From: Orbilia blumenaviensis
Lineage: Eukaryota; Ascomycota; Orbiliomycetes; Orbiliales; Orbiliaceae
NCBI GenBank assembly: GCA_036872755.1
Contig: JAVHNS010000017.1
Span: forward strand, 124,001 to 188,000
Direction of reading: 5' to 3'
Length of the DNA: 64,000 nt
Within the stretch, counting starts at the first letter, position 1, and each line of letters opens with the position of its first letter. Shown one piece after another: positions 1-10,704 of the stretch. The position numbers and the translations under genes are program-made. The notes beneath the pieces were generated by a model. That model saw nothing but the letters and a program-made list of their open reading frames with translations. It was not told the DNA's origin and ran no database searches.

Positions 1-317
1 GAATATTCTAGACCCGGGTCGCTGGCGTCCCTATCTCCGCTTGCTGTACGACATCTTATATAATCTGCATTCCAAGCTTGCTGGCATCGTGGAAGCATAC
101 GTAGTAGTTACCTACATACCTCCTCTCTTGAATATAATTATATATATAAACCAATTCCCCCAAGAATCATCCCCTCAACAACCTCCGATTCCCACAATAT
201 CATCCTACTTTATAATTGTATAAATATATAATTGTATAAAAAGCCGCCAAAATAGTACCTCCACCCCCACCGCAAGCCCTCGCCCGGCCCCACGCCCTCG
301 TTCGCAATTTATACAGA
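1..317. other. Left-edge intergenic, upstream of the peroxidase gene
   Basis: No recognisable gene; the one 60-codon open frame (41-223) resembles nothing I know and has low-complexity AT-rich composition. The right half should hold the promoter and 5' leader of the peroxidase gene starting at 318. Confidence 0.6.
235..242 (+). promoter_or_regulatory. TATA-like box of the peroxidase gene
   Basis: TATAAAAA about 76 nt before the ATG at 318, followed by a C-rich stretch. Position and sequence suit a fungal TATA element, but the surroundings are AT-rich, so a chance match is possible. Confidence 0.35.
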
Positions 318-1135
318 ATGGCCTCCGCAACCGCCCTCGACTTCTACAACTACAAGCCCCTCGACAAGAAGGGCGAAGAGTACGACCTCAACCAGCTCAA
401 GGGCAAGGTCGTGCTCATCGTCAACGTCGCCTCCGTACGTCTTCTTCTTCTTACCTCTATATATAGTACCTAAGTAGTAATATATATGCTAAACGAATGA
501 AATATATAGAAATGCGGCCTGACCCCGCAATACGAAGGCCTCGAGCAGCTCTATGCCAAATACAAAGATGAAGGCCTGGTGGTCCTCGGTTTCCCTTGCA
601 ATCAGTTCGGAGGACAGGCGCCGGGTACCAGCGAGGATCAGGCGTCGTTCTGCACGCTCACCTATGGTGTCAAGTTTCCTATGCTGGGGAAGATCGATGT
701 CAATGGGGATAAGGCGCATCCGCTTTATGAGTATTTTTTACCTTCCCCCTCTCTCTTTTTTATAATGGTATTTTATATACATTTTGTGGGTGTGTGTGTG
801 CTAATTGGTTTGGGGTGGTATAGATGGCTGAAGAAGGAGAAGCCCGGCATCTTGGGCATGAAGCGCATGTATGTGTCTCTCTCTCCCCCTCTCAAAAAAA
901 AGAAAGAAAAGGAAAAAACAGTGCTAATTGAGTATTTGATAACAGAAAATGGAACTTCGAGAAATTCCTCGTCTCGCGCGACGGCAAGGTCGTCGACCGC
1001 TGGGCGCCCACCACCTCCCCCTCGTCCCTCGCCTCCAAGATCGAGGAAGAGCTTAAGAAGACGTCGTCGCTGCCCCCGCCGCCGACTGCTACCGAGGAGG
1101 CTGCTCCTGTTCCTGCGCCGTCCGGTTCTCTTTAA
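318..1135 (+). CDS. gpx: Glutathione/thioredoxin-dependent thiol peroxidase (Gpx3/Hyr1 type)
   Basis: Reduces hydroperoxides with a thiol donor; in yeast the Gpx3/Hyr1 homologue also senses H2O2. Four exons fit the family in phase: 318-434, 510-730, 824-868, 946-1135, giving 190 aa. Visible are the start of the redox motif NVASKCG with peroxidatic Cys41, the FPCNQFGGQ motif at 67-75, a second cysteine (Cys87) 46 residues after the first as in the yeast Cys36/Cys82 pair, and the WNFEKFLV motif in the last exon. The residue equivalent to selenocysteine is ordinary cysteine. The C-terminus adds about 20 Pro/Ala/Glu-rich residues beyond the usual end. There is no clear targeting peptide, so a cytosolic location is likely. 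It converges with VPS23. The exon structure was inferred from GT/AG sites and reading phase, and family identity is very secure. Confidence 0.93.
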
Positions 1136-1560
1136 TTAAATTTTTTTTTTTTTGTTTTCGTCCAGCCTCTTATTTATGTTTTCGGGGGGTTGTGTAATTT
1201 TTTTGTACACTGTCTGTACTACTAGTAGTGTGTCACCGATGAACCGCTTTGTTCCTTCCATCACGATCAGAATTGACTCCAAATGAAAAAATATCAAAAA
1301 ATAATGAATAAATAATAATATTTCAATTCAATTCAATGCCCGCCTGCGTGCCTGCTACCAAATATTCTCTCATTTCCAAAAAAAAATGCAAATATCATGC
1401 TCCGTACTCCACATGCACTCGTGAGTATAAATGTACTATATGCTGCCTTGCCTTGCCTACCACACACACGCACACACACGCACACACACACACACACATA
1501 TATATATATGTCCATATATCATAATAAAATAAGATAGATAAAAAGAGAAGGAGGGAAGGG
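1136..1560. other. Convergent intergenic region (peroxidase / VPS23)
   Basis: Holds the 3' ends of two converging genes, T-rich and AAT-rich tracts, and a CA/TA dinucleotide microsatellite. No gene seen. Confidence 0.6.
1461..1509. repeat. Dinucleotide microsatellite (CA)n-(TA)n
   Basis: An interrupted CA run passes directly into a TA run. It is simple sequence, probably length-polymorphic, and the small open frames across it are artefacts. Confidence 0.85.
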
Positions 1561-4002
1561 TCACGTCATGCCGATCTGCCGCGATATCTTGCCCACCAGC
1601 GCCCGCTTCATGAACTGCTCCCGCGCCAGCGCCCGCGTGTGCTGTCCGACCAACCACCTCCATATTAGCATCCATTCATCCTCTACCGCTACTACTCATA
1701 TTTAAATAAATGTAGGGAGGGGAGAGGGAAATACCTTGAGAAAGACATCCAGCGTGATACGCTCCTTATCCAGCGCCTTTCCCAGCACGTATATCGTGTC
1801 CTCGATCGCCATGTCGTCCGTCACCAGCTCATACAATCTAACCCCCCACATTAGAATTAGCATTACCACCATTAAAAAAAAAAAAAAAACTCTAATATTT
1901 TAAAGAGAAGAGAAGAGGAACGCACTGATTATGAACCACCGTCGGTGCCACAACCACCCCATCAATATTCGGCGCCTCCCTCCCCGCAACCTCTCTGATC
2001 AACTCATCCGCCATCGCAATCCTTTCGTTCAAAATCCTCTGATCCTTCTCACACACATCATTGATCCTAATCAACTCTATCCTCTCACGTTCCATATACG
2101 CTTCAGTCTTCGCCATAGCCTCAGCTTGCGAGGTTGTTTGCTCCAGCGATGCCGCTGTTCTGGACGCCGCCGCTTCGGCTTTTTGTTGTAATATCTGGGA
2201 GATTTGGGTTATCAGACGGTCTTTTTCCGGGTTACGCGGTAGCGGAGGAGGGATTGTTGATGATGATGGTGTCGATGATGATGGGATTTTAGAAGGGGTA
2301 ATGCCATTGTCGTCGTCCAGGATGTTTATGGGTGTACGTTGGGATTGTGATCTTTGTGGTAGTTTTGAAGGTTGTAACGGCTGCTGTAGGGGTTGTAACT
2401 GCTGTTGCTGTTGTTGGGGGTTAAGGTTTGAAGGTTGGGTTGGGTAGCCGTGGATGGACATTGGGCGCTGGTTGAGGTTGATTTGGTGGTTTATTATTGG
2501 AAACCGGTTTATTGGGTCTAGTTGGCCTGATAGGCGGTGCGGGTGGGATTGTAGTGGTATCTGTGGCGGTGGTGGAGGGGAATGCCAGCCATGTTGAGGG
2601 TGGATGACAGGTGGTGGGGATGGGTGATGATATGGGCTGTGAGGGGGTGGTGGAGGGGATCTTGACTCCAAAGCTGCATTTCTTATAGGTGAGGGGATTG
2701 GTGGGACTGGAGGAGGGGGGGGAGGGGGAGGAGGGGCGGCGGTCTGTTGGTATGCTGGACTTGGGACGGGATATGCAGCAGGGCGAGGTTCCTCACGAGG
2801 AAGCTTTTGAGGGAGAGCAGGCCGGTCCGGAGGGGGTGGGTTATGGTGGTTATTATTCTGCGGGGGTGATGCGACCGGCTGCGGGGCAGCTTGGTTCTGC
2901 GGCAGGAATAAATGCGGGGTGGTTGTGTATGAGTATGCGGCCGGCGACTGCTGGCGCGGATCGGCCTTAGGTGGGGGAGGTGGAGGGGGGCTGGCGGTAG
3001 CAGCATGTTCGGCGGCGGCGGGCTGGTTGGCGGCAGCTGTGCGGGCTCTCTGAGCTTCGATCTCTTGGGGCAGCGGCGGCCGGGGCGGCGGGGTGCCTGG
3101 TGCTGCTGCTGTAGTAACTTGAGGAGGAGGAGGGGCCTGCTTGGAGTAGAGGGGCGGCTCCTTGCTGAAGACATCCTTGAGCTGGCCGCAGAGGTCAAGC
3201 AGTGTTGATTTCTGGATAATCAGATCAGCATCATTATAACATAATATAACATAATTATATTTATTTATGAGATAAATAAATACACCACACCCAGCGCGCA
3301 GACGAGAGAGAGAGGGAGATACGCACATCCGGATTCTGCGCCCAGTAAGCCAGGTAAGGATGGTAGCAACGACCGTTGGTATCGACGTGGTTGGTCGGCC
3401 TGATGCCCATGTTCTTTCCCGGGACAACCATCACCGTTGGCGGGGTGTTAGGGTACTGATGCGGCACCCAGATGTTGAGCGGGATGTTGTATGTTGCCCC
3501 GCGAAAGCCAACGGGCAGCGTGCCGTGGATGCATAGCAACAGATCGGACCGTCCGTCGTCGTATGCTGCACACACACCCCACAATCATAATCAGCCTGTG
3601 TTCTCCCTTTTGTTTCTCTTTCTTTCTCGTAGTTATTAGGTACTCAGGTGCTACCAGTGGTAACTGGTAGTTGAGTAAAGTGGATGGGAGTAAGGACGGG
3701 AGGGAGTACTGTAGACATCTGTTTTGGGAGCGAGGGAGCGGTGGTGGTGGAGGAGAGTGGCCGTGTCCGTGTACGTCCTGCCCGCGGCCGCGTACTTCTA
3801 TGCATTCCCATTGTCCAGCGTCAGCATCCGTAAATCCATATACATCTTTTGTAAAAAAAATCTATAGCAGCCAGGTAGCTCGCTAAACAACTAGCTAGCT
3901 ACCTAGCTACAGTCCCAGCGGGGTATCTATATTTTATATAATACTGACCGGAGCGAGGACGGTGGAGAGCCAGCGGAGAAGCTCCGGCGCCAGTTCGGCC
4001 AT
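1561..4002 (-). CDS. VPS23: ESCRT-I subunit VPS23/TSG101 (UEV domain protein)
   Basis: Recognises ubiquitinated cargo at endosomes as part of ESCRT-I. Six exons on the minus strand keep phase: 4002-3949, 3797-3710, 3565-3327, 3211-1926, 1837-1735, 1641-1561 (616 aa). Residues 1 to about 150 form the UEV domain: N-terminal helix MAELAPELLRWL, the block SLAPKTDVYTYDDGRS, then GTLPVGFRGATYNIP and the HVDTNGRCYHPYL segment; the E2 catalytic cysteine is absent, as expected of a UEV. Residues of about 153-430 are an unusually long Pro/Gln-rich linker with several polyproline runs. Residues of about 455-550 look coiled-coil, and the last 65 or so form the Steadiness box (LYELVTDDMAIEDTIYVL). Yeast and human proteins have about 385-390 aa; the extra length lies in the linker. 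It is divergent from HOB1 across 1.2 kb. Confidence 0.93.
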
Positions 4003-4872
4003 TTGAAGGGGAGCGGGGGCGGGTGGGCGAGAAAGGAAGGGAGTAAAAGGAAGAGAGGTTTGTGAGGTGGACTGGTGATGGGAACTCAGCTCAGCATAGC
4101 AATTAGTAGTATTAATTATCGCGGGATCGGTTGTCGTCCCATGCAAACAGGCACACACACCCCCAAAACGGGGGTCGAGCTGCTGTTTGGATCTGCAAGC
4201 CGGCCTGAAACAAACCCACAGAAAACATCCATATATATTCCGAGATTAGATAATACAATCAACAATATTGATCGCATGTGCTTGCGCACAAACAGAAACA
4301 AACACACCCAGCAGCAGCGTGCCTGGTAGCTATAGTATGGATACCTAGTATAGTAGATTATAGTTATTGGGGAGAGGACGTCAGTAACTCCGGGCGGACG
4401 GTCGAGGCTGTGCCCCCCGTCGTCATTGATGATGTTGGCTAAGCCCCGCCTTCCAGCGATCTTCTTCTTTCCACCAGGTATCCACTAGTTATACACCAAC
4501 CTCAGTTCTGATCCAGTCGAATTCTGTGCGCTTCCAATTATGCATAAACAGCCTCAAAAACGCCCCATCCAAAACGGATATCAAATAGGTCCCATGTGGT
4601 ATTTGTGTATATATAAATATATATAATATTCAGCTCTCTCCCACGTATTGCCCTCATTTCGCTCAGCTCAGCTAGCACTAGCTTCACACCCTCCTCCCCG
4701 CGTGCCAGGCCACGATATCAAAAACTCGAACGGGTACCCCTCCACCCCCAAAAACAGAGATAGCGCCCCGACATTCGATAAACTCAACAATAAAAGAAAG
4801 GGAGAAAAATATCCACTGTAATAGCTTAGCTTCGAACATAACATCTGCCATCACTCCCTTATACCTATTACC

Positions 4873-4894
4873 TAGGTACCTATATAGGTACCTA
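4873..4894. repeat. Perfect 22-bp palindrome built on GGTACC
   Basis: Two copies of TAGGTACCTA-like sequence flank a TATA centre, and the 22 nt equal their own reverse complement. It could be a binding site for a dimeric regulator or simple AT/GC-palindromic drift; shorter versions occur near 32440 and 41593. Confidence 0.6.
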
Positions 4895-4934
4895 ATCCAT
4901 CCGTCTACTTAGGCAGCCGTTGGTGATATAAAAG

Positions 4935-4974
4935 AAGAGAGAGAGAGACAGAGAGACAGAGAGAGACAGAGAAG
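4935..4974 (+). repeat. Purine microsatellite (GA/GACA)n
   Basis: Almost pure G/A with periodic C; lies about 260 nt upstream of the HOB1 start, probably in its promoter or leader. Confidence 0.7.
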
Positions 4975-5232
4975 AGTGGTGGTCGGCTGTTGCGTCATCA
5001 CACATAGATCCGAATTCCGGCCCTCTCTCTTTCCCTCTTTGACTTTGGACCCCAACCCAACTTAACTCAACTTAACTTAACTTAAACCGAACTCTACCTA
5101 ACTCTCCGCCTCTCTCCAACCCTCTTTCCTCAGTCCTTCTCACCATCCAACCCCCGCAACTTCCACCCTTCTTGCTCTTATTCTTTGCCTTTGCTTGTCC
5201 CTGGACGAAAATAATATCTTGATACGGTCCCC

Positions 5233-6969
5233 ATGAGTTGGAAGGGTTTCTCTAAAAGCGTCTCGCGGGTAAATCTATTCATCTATCTATCTATCTGTGT
5301 ATCAAAATATATCGTATGCTTGCAACCCAGCGTAGCTGACACTCAGACCCTGCACAGGCGCCGCAAACATTCAAAGCCAAATTCAATATTGTATGTATCG
5401 CCAGTTCCACCAAAATAAAAAAATAAAAAAGGTGGAAAACTTGCTAACTTGAGGAAAATCCGTATCGCAGGGCGAGAATACAAAAGATCCTGTGTATATC
5501 GATGCCGAACGAAGGTTCCAGGAGCTCGAAACAGTATGTCCCGGCTCCATCCGGCTTCCCATCACTGTACTCGCACCGCTCACACATTGTCCTCTCACAA
5601 TAGGAAACCAAGAAGCTTCACGATGAGTCCAAAAAGTATGATCTGTGTCCCCTCTTTGCCAGAACCTTGCGGGATTTCTGTTATCTAACGGATCGTTTAA
5701 CCCTCATTTAGGTATTTCGATGCGATCAACTGTAAGCCACCCTTTTACGTATAATATCTATGATATTCATAAACCCCCACCAACACCACCACCACCAACA
5801 CCAAAACACCGGATCCGTCATGCTCACTCGTCCGCCCTCTAGCCATGTTGACCCACCAGATCGAATTCAGCAAATCGATACAGGAGATCTACAAACCCAT
5901 ATCCGGTCGCATGTCCGATCCGGATAGCGTCATAGCTGAGGGAAATCCGGAGGGTATCCGGGCCTGCGAGGAATATGAAGCTATAGTCCGTGATCTGCAG
6001 GGAACCCTGTCGCCCGAACTCGAAATGATCGAAACGAGAATCATCAAGCCCGCCGACGAGCTGCTGGAAATTGTCAAGATCATCCGGAAGACCCTGACCA
6101 AGCGCCAACACAAGCAATTGGATTTCGACAGGCACAGAACGGGCCTTAAGAAGCTGCAGGACAAGAAGGAGAAGACGCTGAAGGACGAGAAGGCTCTTTA
6201 CAAAGTCGAGAGCGAGCTCGAACAGGCCACTCAGGAATTTAACTACTTCAATGAGCTGCTGAAGGACGAGCTGCCGAAGCTTTTCAGGCTGGAGAGGGAA
6301 TTCATTCGACCGCTGTTCCAGTCTTTCTACTACATGCAATTGAACGTGTTCTACACACTGCATGAGAAGATGCAAGCGATAAACATAGGATACTTTGACC
6401 TTACACTGGACGTCGAGGAGGCCTTCGCCAAGAAACGGGGGGATATTCAAGAACAGGCCGAGGCTCTGACAATTGTGCATTTCCGAACGAGCGGAAACCG
6501 AGCATCGAATCTAAATTCTCGACACAACAAGTACGGCAAAAAAGCGGAGGAGGCCAAAAAGTACGGAAAGCCGTCGGCGGAAAATGGGACTGGAGAGGCC
6601 CCACCTCCCGCGTACACCGCCACCACAAACACGGGCGAAACGAGCTTGGGGATGTCCGCCGTTGCGAAAGCGAAGGCGAAGCCACCACCGCCAAAACCAA
6701 AGCCGAAGCAGTTCGCTGCTCCCACGCCGGCAGCTGAAACTGTCACAGCGCTGTATGATTACGAGGCTCAGGCGGAGGGAGACCTTAGCTTTAGCGCTGG
6801 TGATATCGTTGAAATCATACAGCGGACGGGGAATGAGAATGAATGGTGGACGGGTAAGCTGCGAGGCAAAACCGGCCAGTTTCCTGGTAAGACATCCTAA
6901 AATTATCTACTCTGTTATATCTGACCGCATTCTAATATTTGAGCAGGCAATTATGTCAAGGTTAATTAG
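5233..6969 (+). CDS. HOB1: Amphiphysin-like BAR/SH3 protein (Hob1/Rvs167)
   Basis: Membrane-curving BAR protein of endocytic scission and actin patches. Seven exons fit: 5233-5268, 5358-5390, 5471-5533, 5604-5635, 5712-5731 (20 nt), 5843-6886, 6947-6969, giving 416 aa, near the size of Hob1. The N-terminal exons encode the family signature MSWKGFSKSVSR, then APQTFKAKFNI, then DPVYIDAERRFQELET. The BAR domain covers about residues 15-245, rich in charged heptads. A Gly/Ala/Pro/Lys linker containing PPPPKPKPK follows. The SH3 domain spans about 360-416, with ALYDYEAQ, an acidic RT loop, a WW pair and the terminal GNYVKVN. An internal ATG at 5845 opens a long uninterrupted frame but would lose the N-terminal amphipathic helix, so 5233 is preferred. 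Its upstream neighbour VPS23 also acts in endocytic traffic. Confidence 0.93.
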
Positions 6970-7756
6970 TTTTTCTCGGACCGGGCGTCAGCTCATGATT
7001 CCTAACTTTGTGATTTCCCAAATTAGCGGATTCTGAATTGATTGATTGATTAGTAGTATTTTCATTATTCTCTTGTTCCCAATACATGGAGTTCGTTGGC
7101 TGCAAAAGGTGTCTTTGCTTTTCCCGCTGGTTAATTCCAAACCTATTATCTCCCTCGTTTTATTGGATCTCTCTTTTTCTTTTCTTTCGTTTCAAGATAA
7201 TGTACATTCTTTGCAAGAAAAAAAAAACGGGCACTTAATTCCCTGGTTGGATCTAGAGCGAAGGAAACAGCCTTTGTGATCTTTACAGAAGCTCTTCATC
7301 ACTTCATATCATATATCAATATATACCATATATATCTCAAGACTATTTATACGTTGTGTTCCTGATTTAAAATTCCTTATATAAAATCCTTTGTATTCCT
7401 TGACATAAGACTACGTAGGCGGTTATATTGTCGGGCTGGAAATGTGCCGTTCCCGCTATTGCATGGTGCCGCTAAGCCCGAGTGGCGGTCGGGGATTAAG
7501 CGTATCCCCTGCGAATCTAACACAAACCTGCATTATCAATTCAAGATTCGATTTCCCACACTTTTCACAAGCTCCCGCCCATCCCACATCCCGCATCTCA
7601 GCTCCATTGAACCAAAAAAAAATCAACTGCCTTACAAAGACCTACAAATAAGAAGCCACGTTTTACAAATTCTTCCATTACGATCAGTGCGGCTTTTTCT
7701 TATAAACCCGTTTTTTTCTTTGTTACACGTGAGAAACGAAGACGAAAGACGTGGAA
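6970..7756. other. Intergenic region between HOB1 and NFS1
   Basis: AT-rich, with short unrecognised frames only. Pyrimidine-rich sequence and a TATAAA at 7701-7706 lie just before NFS1. Confidence 0.55.
7701..7706 (+). promoter_or_regulatory. TATA-like box of NFS1
   Basis: TATAAA 51 nt before the ATG at 7757, between T-rich tracts. Such a short distance could also place it inside the leader. Confidence 0.3.
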
Positions 7757-9605
7757 ATGATGGCATCGATACCATCTCGATCGGTGAAACAACTCTCCAC
7801 GCTGCTGGGAACAGCGCGACCTCTCTCCTCCTCCAGCGGAAGTCTGCACGTATGCCGGCGGCAGTACTCTCTTACATCGACAGCTCCACGGCCAGCACTT
7901 GGAGGATATATTCGAGGCGTAAATGTTGCGGGGAGGGGGAGGAGGTGTTATGTGAAGGAAACGAAGCCGGCGGGTGCCGTTGAAGCTACTTCCACTGCTA
8001 CTGCTACTGCTACTGTGGATATTGGGGCGGCGTCGTCGTCGATAGCGAGGAGGCCGGTGGATTTAGGGATTGATCCGGCGGCGATGTTGAGTCCTGATGC
8101 TGGTGGGTTTTATATACCTACACATACTTATATCGATATATATACATATACTAACGCGATGACTATGTTGAAAAAAAAAAAGGCATCTTGAAGCAAGCCA
8201 CAATAATGGACGGCGGCTCCCGCCCAATCTACCTAGACATGCAAGCCACCACCCCAACCGACCCTCGAGTCCTCGACGCCATGCTCCCCTACATGACCGG
8301 GCAGTACGGCAACCCACACTCCCGCACGCACGCGTACGGTTGGGAAACCGACAAAGCGGTCGAAGAAGCGCGAGCGCACGTCGCCAGTCTCATCAACGCC
8401 GATCCCAAAGAAATCATCTTCACCTCCGGAGCTACGGAATCGAATAATATGTCCGTTAAGGGCGTTCCGAGGTTTTATAAGGGCAAGAAGAAGCATATTA
8501 TCACCACTCAGACTGAGCATAAATGCGTTCTTGACTCTTGTAGGCATTTGCAGGATGAAGGGTTTGAGATTACGTATTTACCCGTGGGGAGTAACGGGTT
8601 GATTGACCTCGTGCAGTTGGAGCAGGCGATTCGGCCGGATACTGCTTTGGTGTCGGTTATGACGGTGAATAACGAGATCGGGGTTATACAACCCGTCGAG
8701 GAGATCGGAAAACTATGTCGTTCGAAGAAGGTTTTCTTCCATACTGATGCCGCGCAGGCGGTGGGGAAGATTGAGGTTGATGTTAATAAGTGGAATGTGG
8801 ATTTGATGAGTATTTCGGGTCATAAGATATATGGACCTAAGGGCATCGGAGCTTGTTATGTGAGGAGGAAGCCGAGGGTTAGGCTTGAGCCGTTGATTAC
8901 GGGTGGTGGGCAGGAGAGGGGGCTTAGGAGTGGGACTTTGCCGGCGCCGTTGGTGATTGGGCTTGGTGAGGCTTGTAGGGTTGCGAAGGAGGAGTTGAAG
9001 GTAATTTTATTCTCTATATCCCCTTTCTTTTTTTGGTTTTTTTTGGGGGGGGTTGTCGAAGGGAGAGATTATGATGAGATGCGACCATATTTCAAAAACA
9101 AAGTTTCAAATTGAAACGAGCCTTTTTCCTCAATGGAGTACGCTTGACCACGTATCTTCGAGGAAGGCGATGAAAATACCGCAGGGGTACTGAGGATCTC
9201 TCGGAGGTTTACTGTTTTACATCTACTATACACATACATTGAGTCGTAAAGAAACCAGACAGCTAACTTTCCCCTGCTTATTTAAACCCACACAGTACGA
9301 CCACGAGCACGTCAGCCGACTAGCGAAGAAGCTCAAAGACGGACTTCTGAGCATGGAGCACACCCAGCTCAACGGGGATCCGGACAGACACTACCCGGGC
9401 TGCGTGAACGTTTCGTTCGCATACGTCGAAGGTGAATCGCTGCTCATGGCGTTGAAGGATATCGCGTTGAGCTCCGGGTCGGCTTGTACATCTGCCAGTT
9501 TGGAGCCTAGTTATGTGTTACGCGCGTTGGGGAATAGTGATGGTGAGTTTTTCCTTTTCCTTTTTTTTTTTCTTTTAAAGAAGAAGGGAGGATTGGGGTG
9601 TTAAC

Positions 9606-9639
<34 letters not shown>

Positions 9640-9814
9640 TTCCGCACACTCGAGTATTAGATTCGGAATTGGACGGTTCACGACCGAACGCGAGATTGAT
9701 TATGTGCTTAAGGCTGTCAAGGACCGAGTCGGGTTCTTGAGAGAGCTTAGTCCGCTGTGGGAGTTGGTGCAGGAGGGTGTGGATTTGAATACTATTGAGT
9801 GGACGCAGCATTAA
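7757..9814 (+). CDS. NFS1: Mitochondrial cysteine desulfurase (NFS1/IscS)
   Basis: A PLP enzyme that takes sulfur from cysteine for Fe-S cluster and tRNA thiolation; acts in the matrix with Isu1, Isd11 and frataxin. Exons 7757-8102, 8183-9000, 9296-9542, 9639-9814 join in phase to 528 aa. The first 110 or so residues are a Ser/Arg/Ala-rich mitochondrial presequence. The enzyme core begins at [23 protein letters not shown] is held by Lys330 in [12 protein letters not shown], with [10 protein letters not shown] upstream. The catalytic loop [21 protein letters not shown] carries Cys452, and the C-terminus ends NTIEWTQH. Two ATGs (7757 and 7760) are adjacent; the first is taken. Intron 3 is dominated by a 30-nt T run that abuts its AG. 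The gene converges with TIM9, another mitochondrial gene. Confidence 0.96.
9607..9636 (+). repeat. Poly-T tract (30 nt) forming the 3' third of NFS1 intron 3
   Basis: Thirty consecutive T residues end directly at the AG acceptor (9637-9638), acting as an extreme polypyrimidine tract. Likely length-variable. Confidence 0.9.
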
Positions 9815-10197
9815 AACAGAAAGATAACATGATCAGATCCCCTTCCTTCAAAGTTTTTCTTCCCTTCCTTTTTTCCCCATTTCTATTCGGTTGTATAAAT
9901 TGATGGTGATGAGATGGTATCTACTACGAGACTAGTATCTCTTTCCCCTTTTCTCTTTTTTTATTTTTATTTCTGGCGTCTTTGTTTTTTTAATGATGGT
10001 ATGTATGTTATAAGGCAAGGCAGAGGTAAGGTTATGTCCTAAGATTGGAACAAAAGAGAAAGAACTTGCATCATTCACTCACTCACTCACTCCCATGAAA
10101 AAGCCCCTCCTAGGAATTTGTATATAAGTAAAGGAGGTTGAGAGGTAGCTTAGTTAGTCGTAGTATATAGTATATGGATATATATGACGGGCAGAGA

Positions 10198-10199
10198 TT

Positions 10200-10235
<36 letters not shown>
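10198..10235. repeat. Adjoining poly-T and poly-A tract (T9 then A29)
   Basis: A short T run meets 29 consecutive A, a perfect fold-back tract just outside the left arm of the inverted repeat. Open frames crossing it are artefacts. Confidence 0.85.
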
Positions 10236-10237
<2 letters not shown>

Positions 10238-10291
10238 TCAAATGAATACACACAAATGGCTTATATCTGCATTTTGAGTTTGTGGTATGGT

Positions 10292-10704
10292 GAGCCAAAA
10301 ACGTGTCAAAAGGATATATATATATATAGAGAATACAGAACCGTGCAAAATGTATATTACAACTTAAGCGAGGCAAGCATAAGTGTGTTAATTTTTCATA
10401 ATTATGTTCGGCCATTAGCCTGACAGCCAGACAGCTAAACGGCAAAAAGTCCAAACTACTTCTTTTTTATCAATAAATAAACTATAGCTAATAATGTACG
10501 CGTGTTAAATGGCCGGGGTATATGGAATAACTACGAGTTAATACGCTGGCTGTCTGGCTGTCTGGCTTTTTCCCAGCTTCTGACTGGGCAGGTGGGAAGG
10601 CTGATGGCTGAGCATAGGTAATTATGAAAAATTAGCATACTTATGCTTCGTTTAGGATGTAATATATATATTCTGCACAGTTATAATTTTTTAAATTGGC
10701 TTAA
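10292..10704. repeat. Imperfect long inverted repeat, MITE/fold-back-like
   Basis: The left arm (10292-10440) and right arm (10545-10704) read as diverged reverse complements. Matching blocks include GAGCCAA / TTGGCTTA at the outside, TGCAC(A/G)GTT, the long TAATTATGAAAAATTA-type core, (A/C)CTTATGCTT, and GCTGTCTGGCTGTC at the inside. The right arm carries about 34 extra bases between the GGCTGTCTGGC block and the CTGATGGC block. The roughly 100-bp spacer has no coding potential. The structure suits an old non-autonomous DNA transposon, though no target duplication is evident. Confidence 0.6.

Larger units (their letters stand above)
4003..5232. promoter_or_regulatory. Divergent intergenic region between VPS23 and HOB1
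   Basis: A 1.2-kb shared upstream region for two membrane-trafficking genes. It contains a perfect 22-bp palindrome (4873-4894), a TATAAAA at 4927-4933, a GAGA/GACA purine repeat (4935-4974) and, just before HOB1, a CT/AACTTAACT-rich leader. No gene recognised. Confidence 0.5.

Noticed and set aside
2061..2447. Plus-strand frame rich in Gly/Cys/Ser opposite VPS23
   Set aside because: Antisense shadow of the Pro/Gln-rich VPS23 linker.
1892..3427. A single 511-codon frame as the complete gene
   Set aside because: It is exon 4 of VPS23 plus read-through into flanking introns; the UEV and Steadiness box lie in other exons.
5845..6900. 351-codon frame starting at 5845 as a complete BAR protein
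   Set aside because: It lacks the N-terminal amphipathic segment supplied by five upstream exons and runs past the true last donor.
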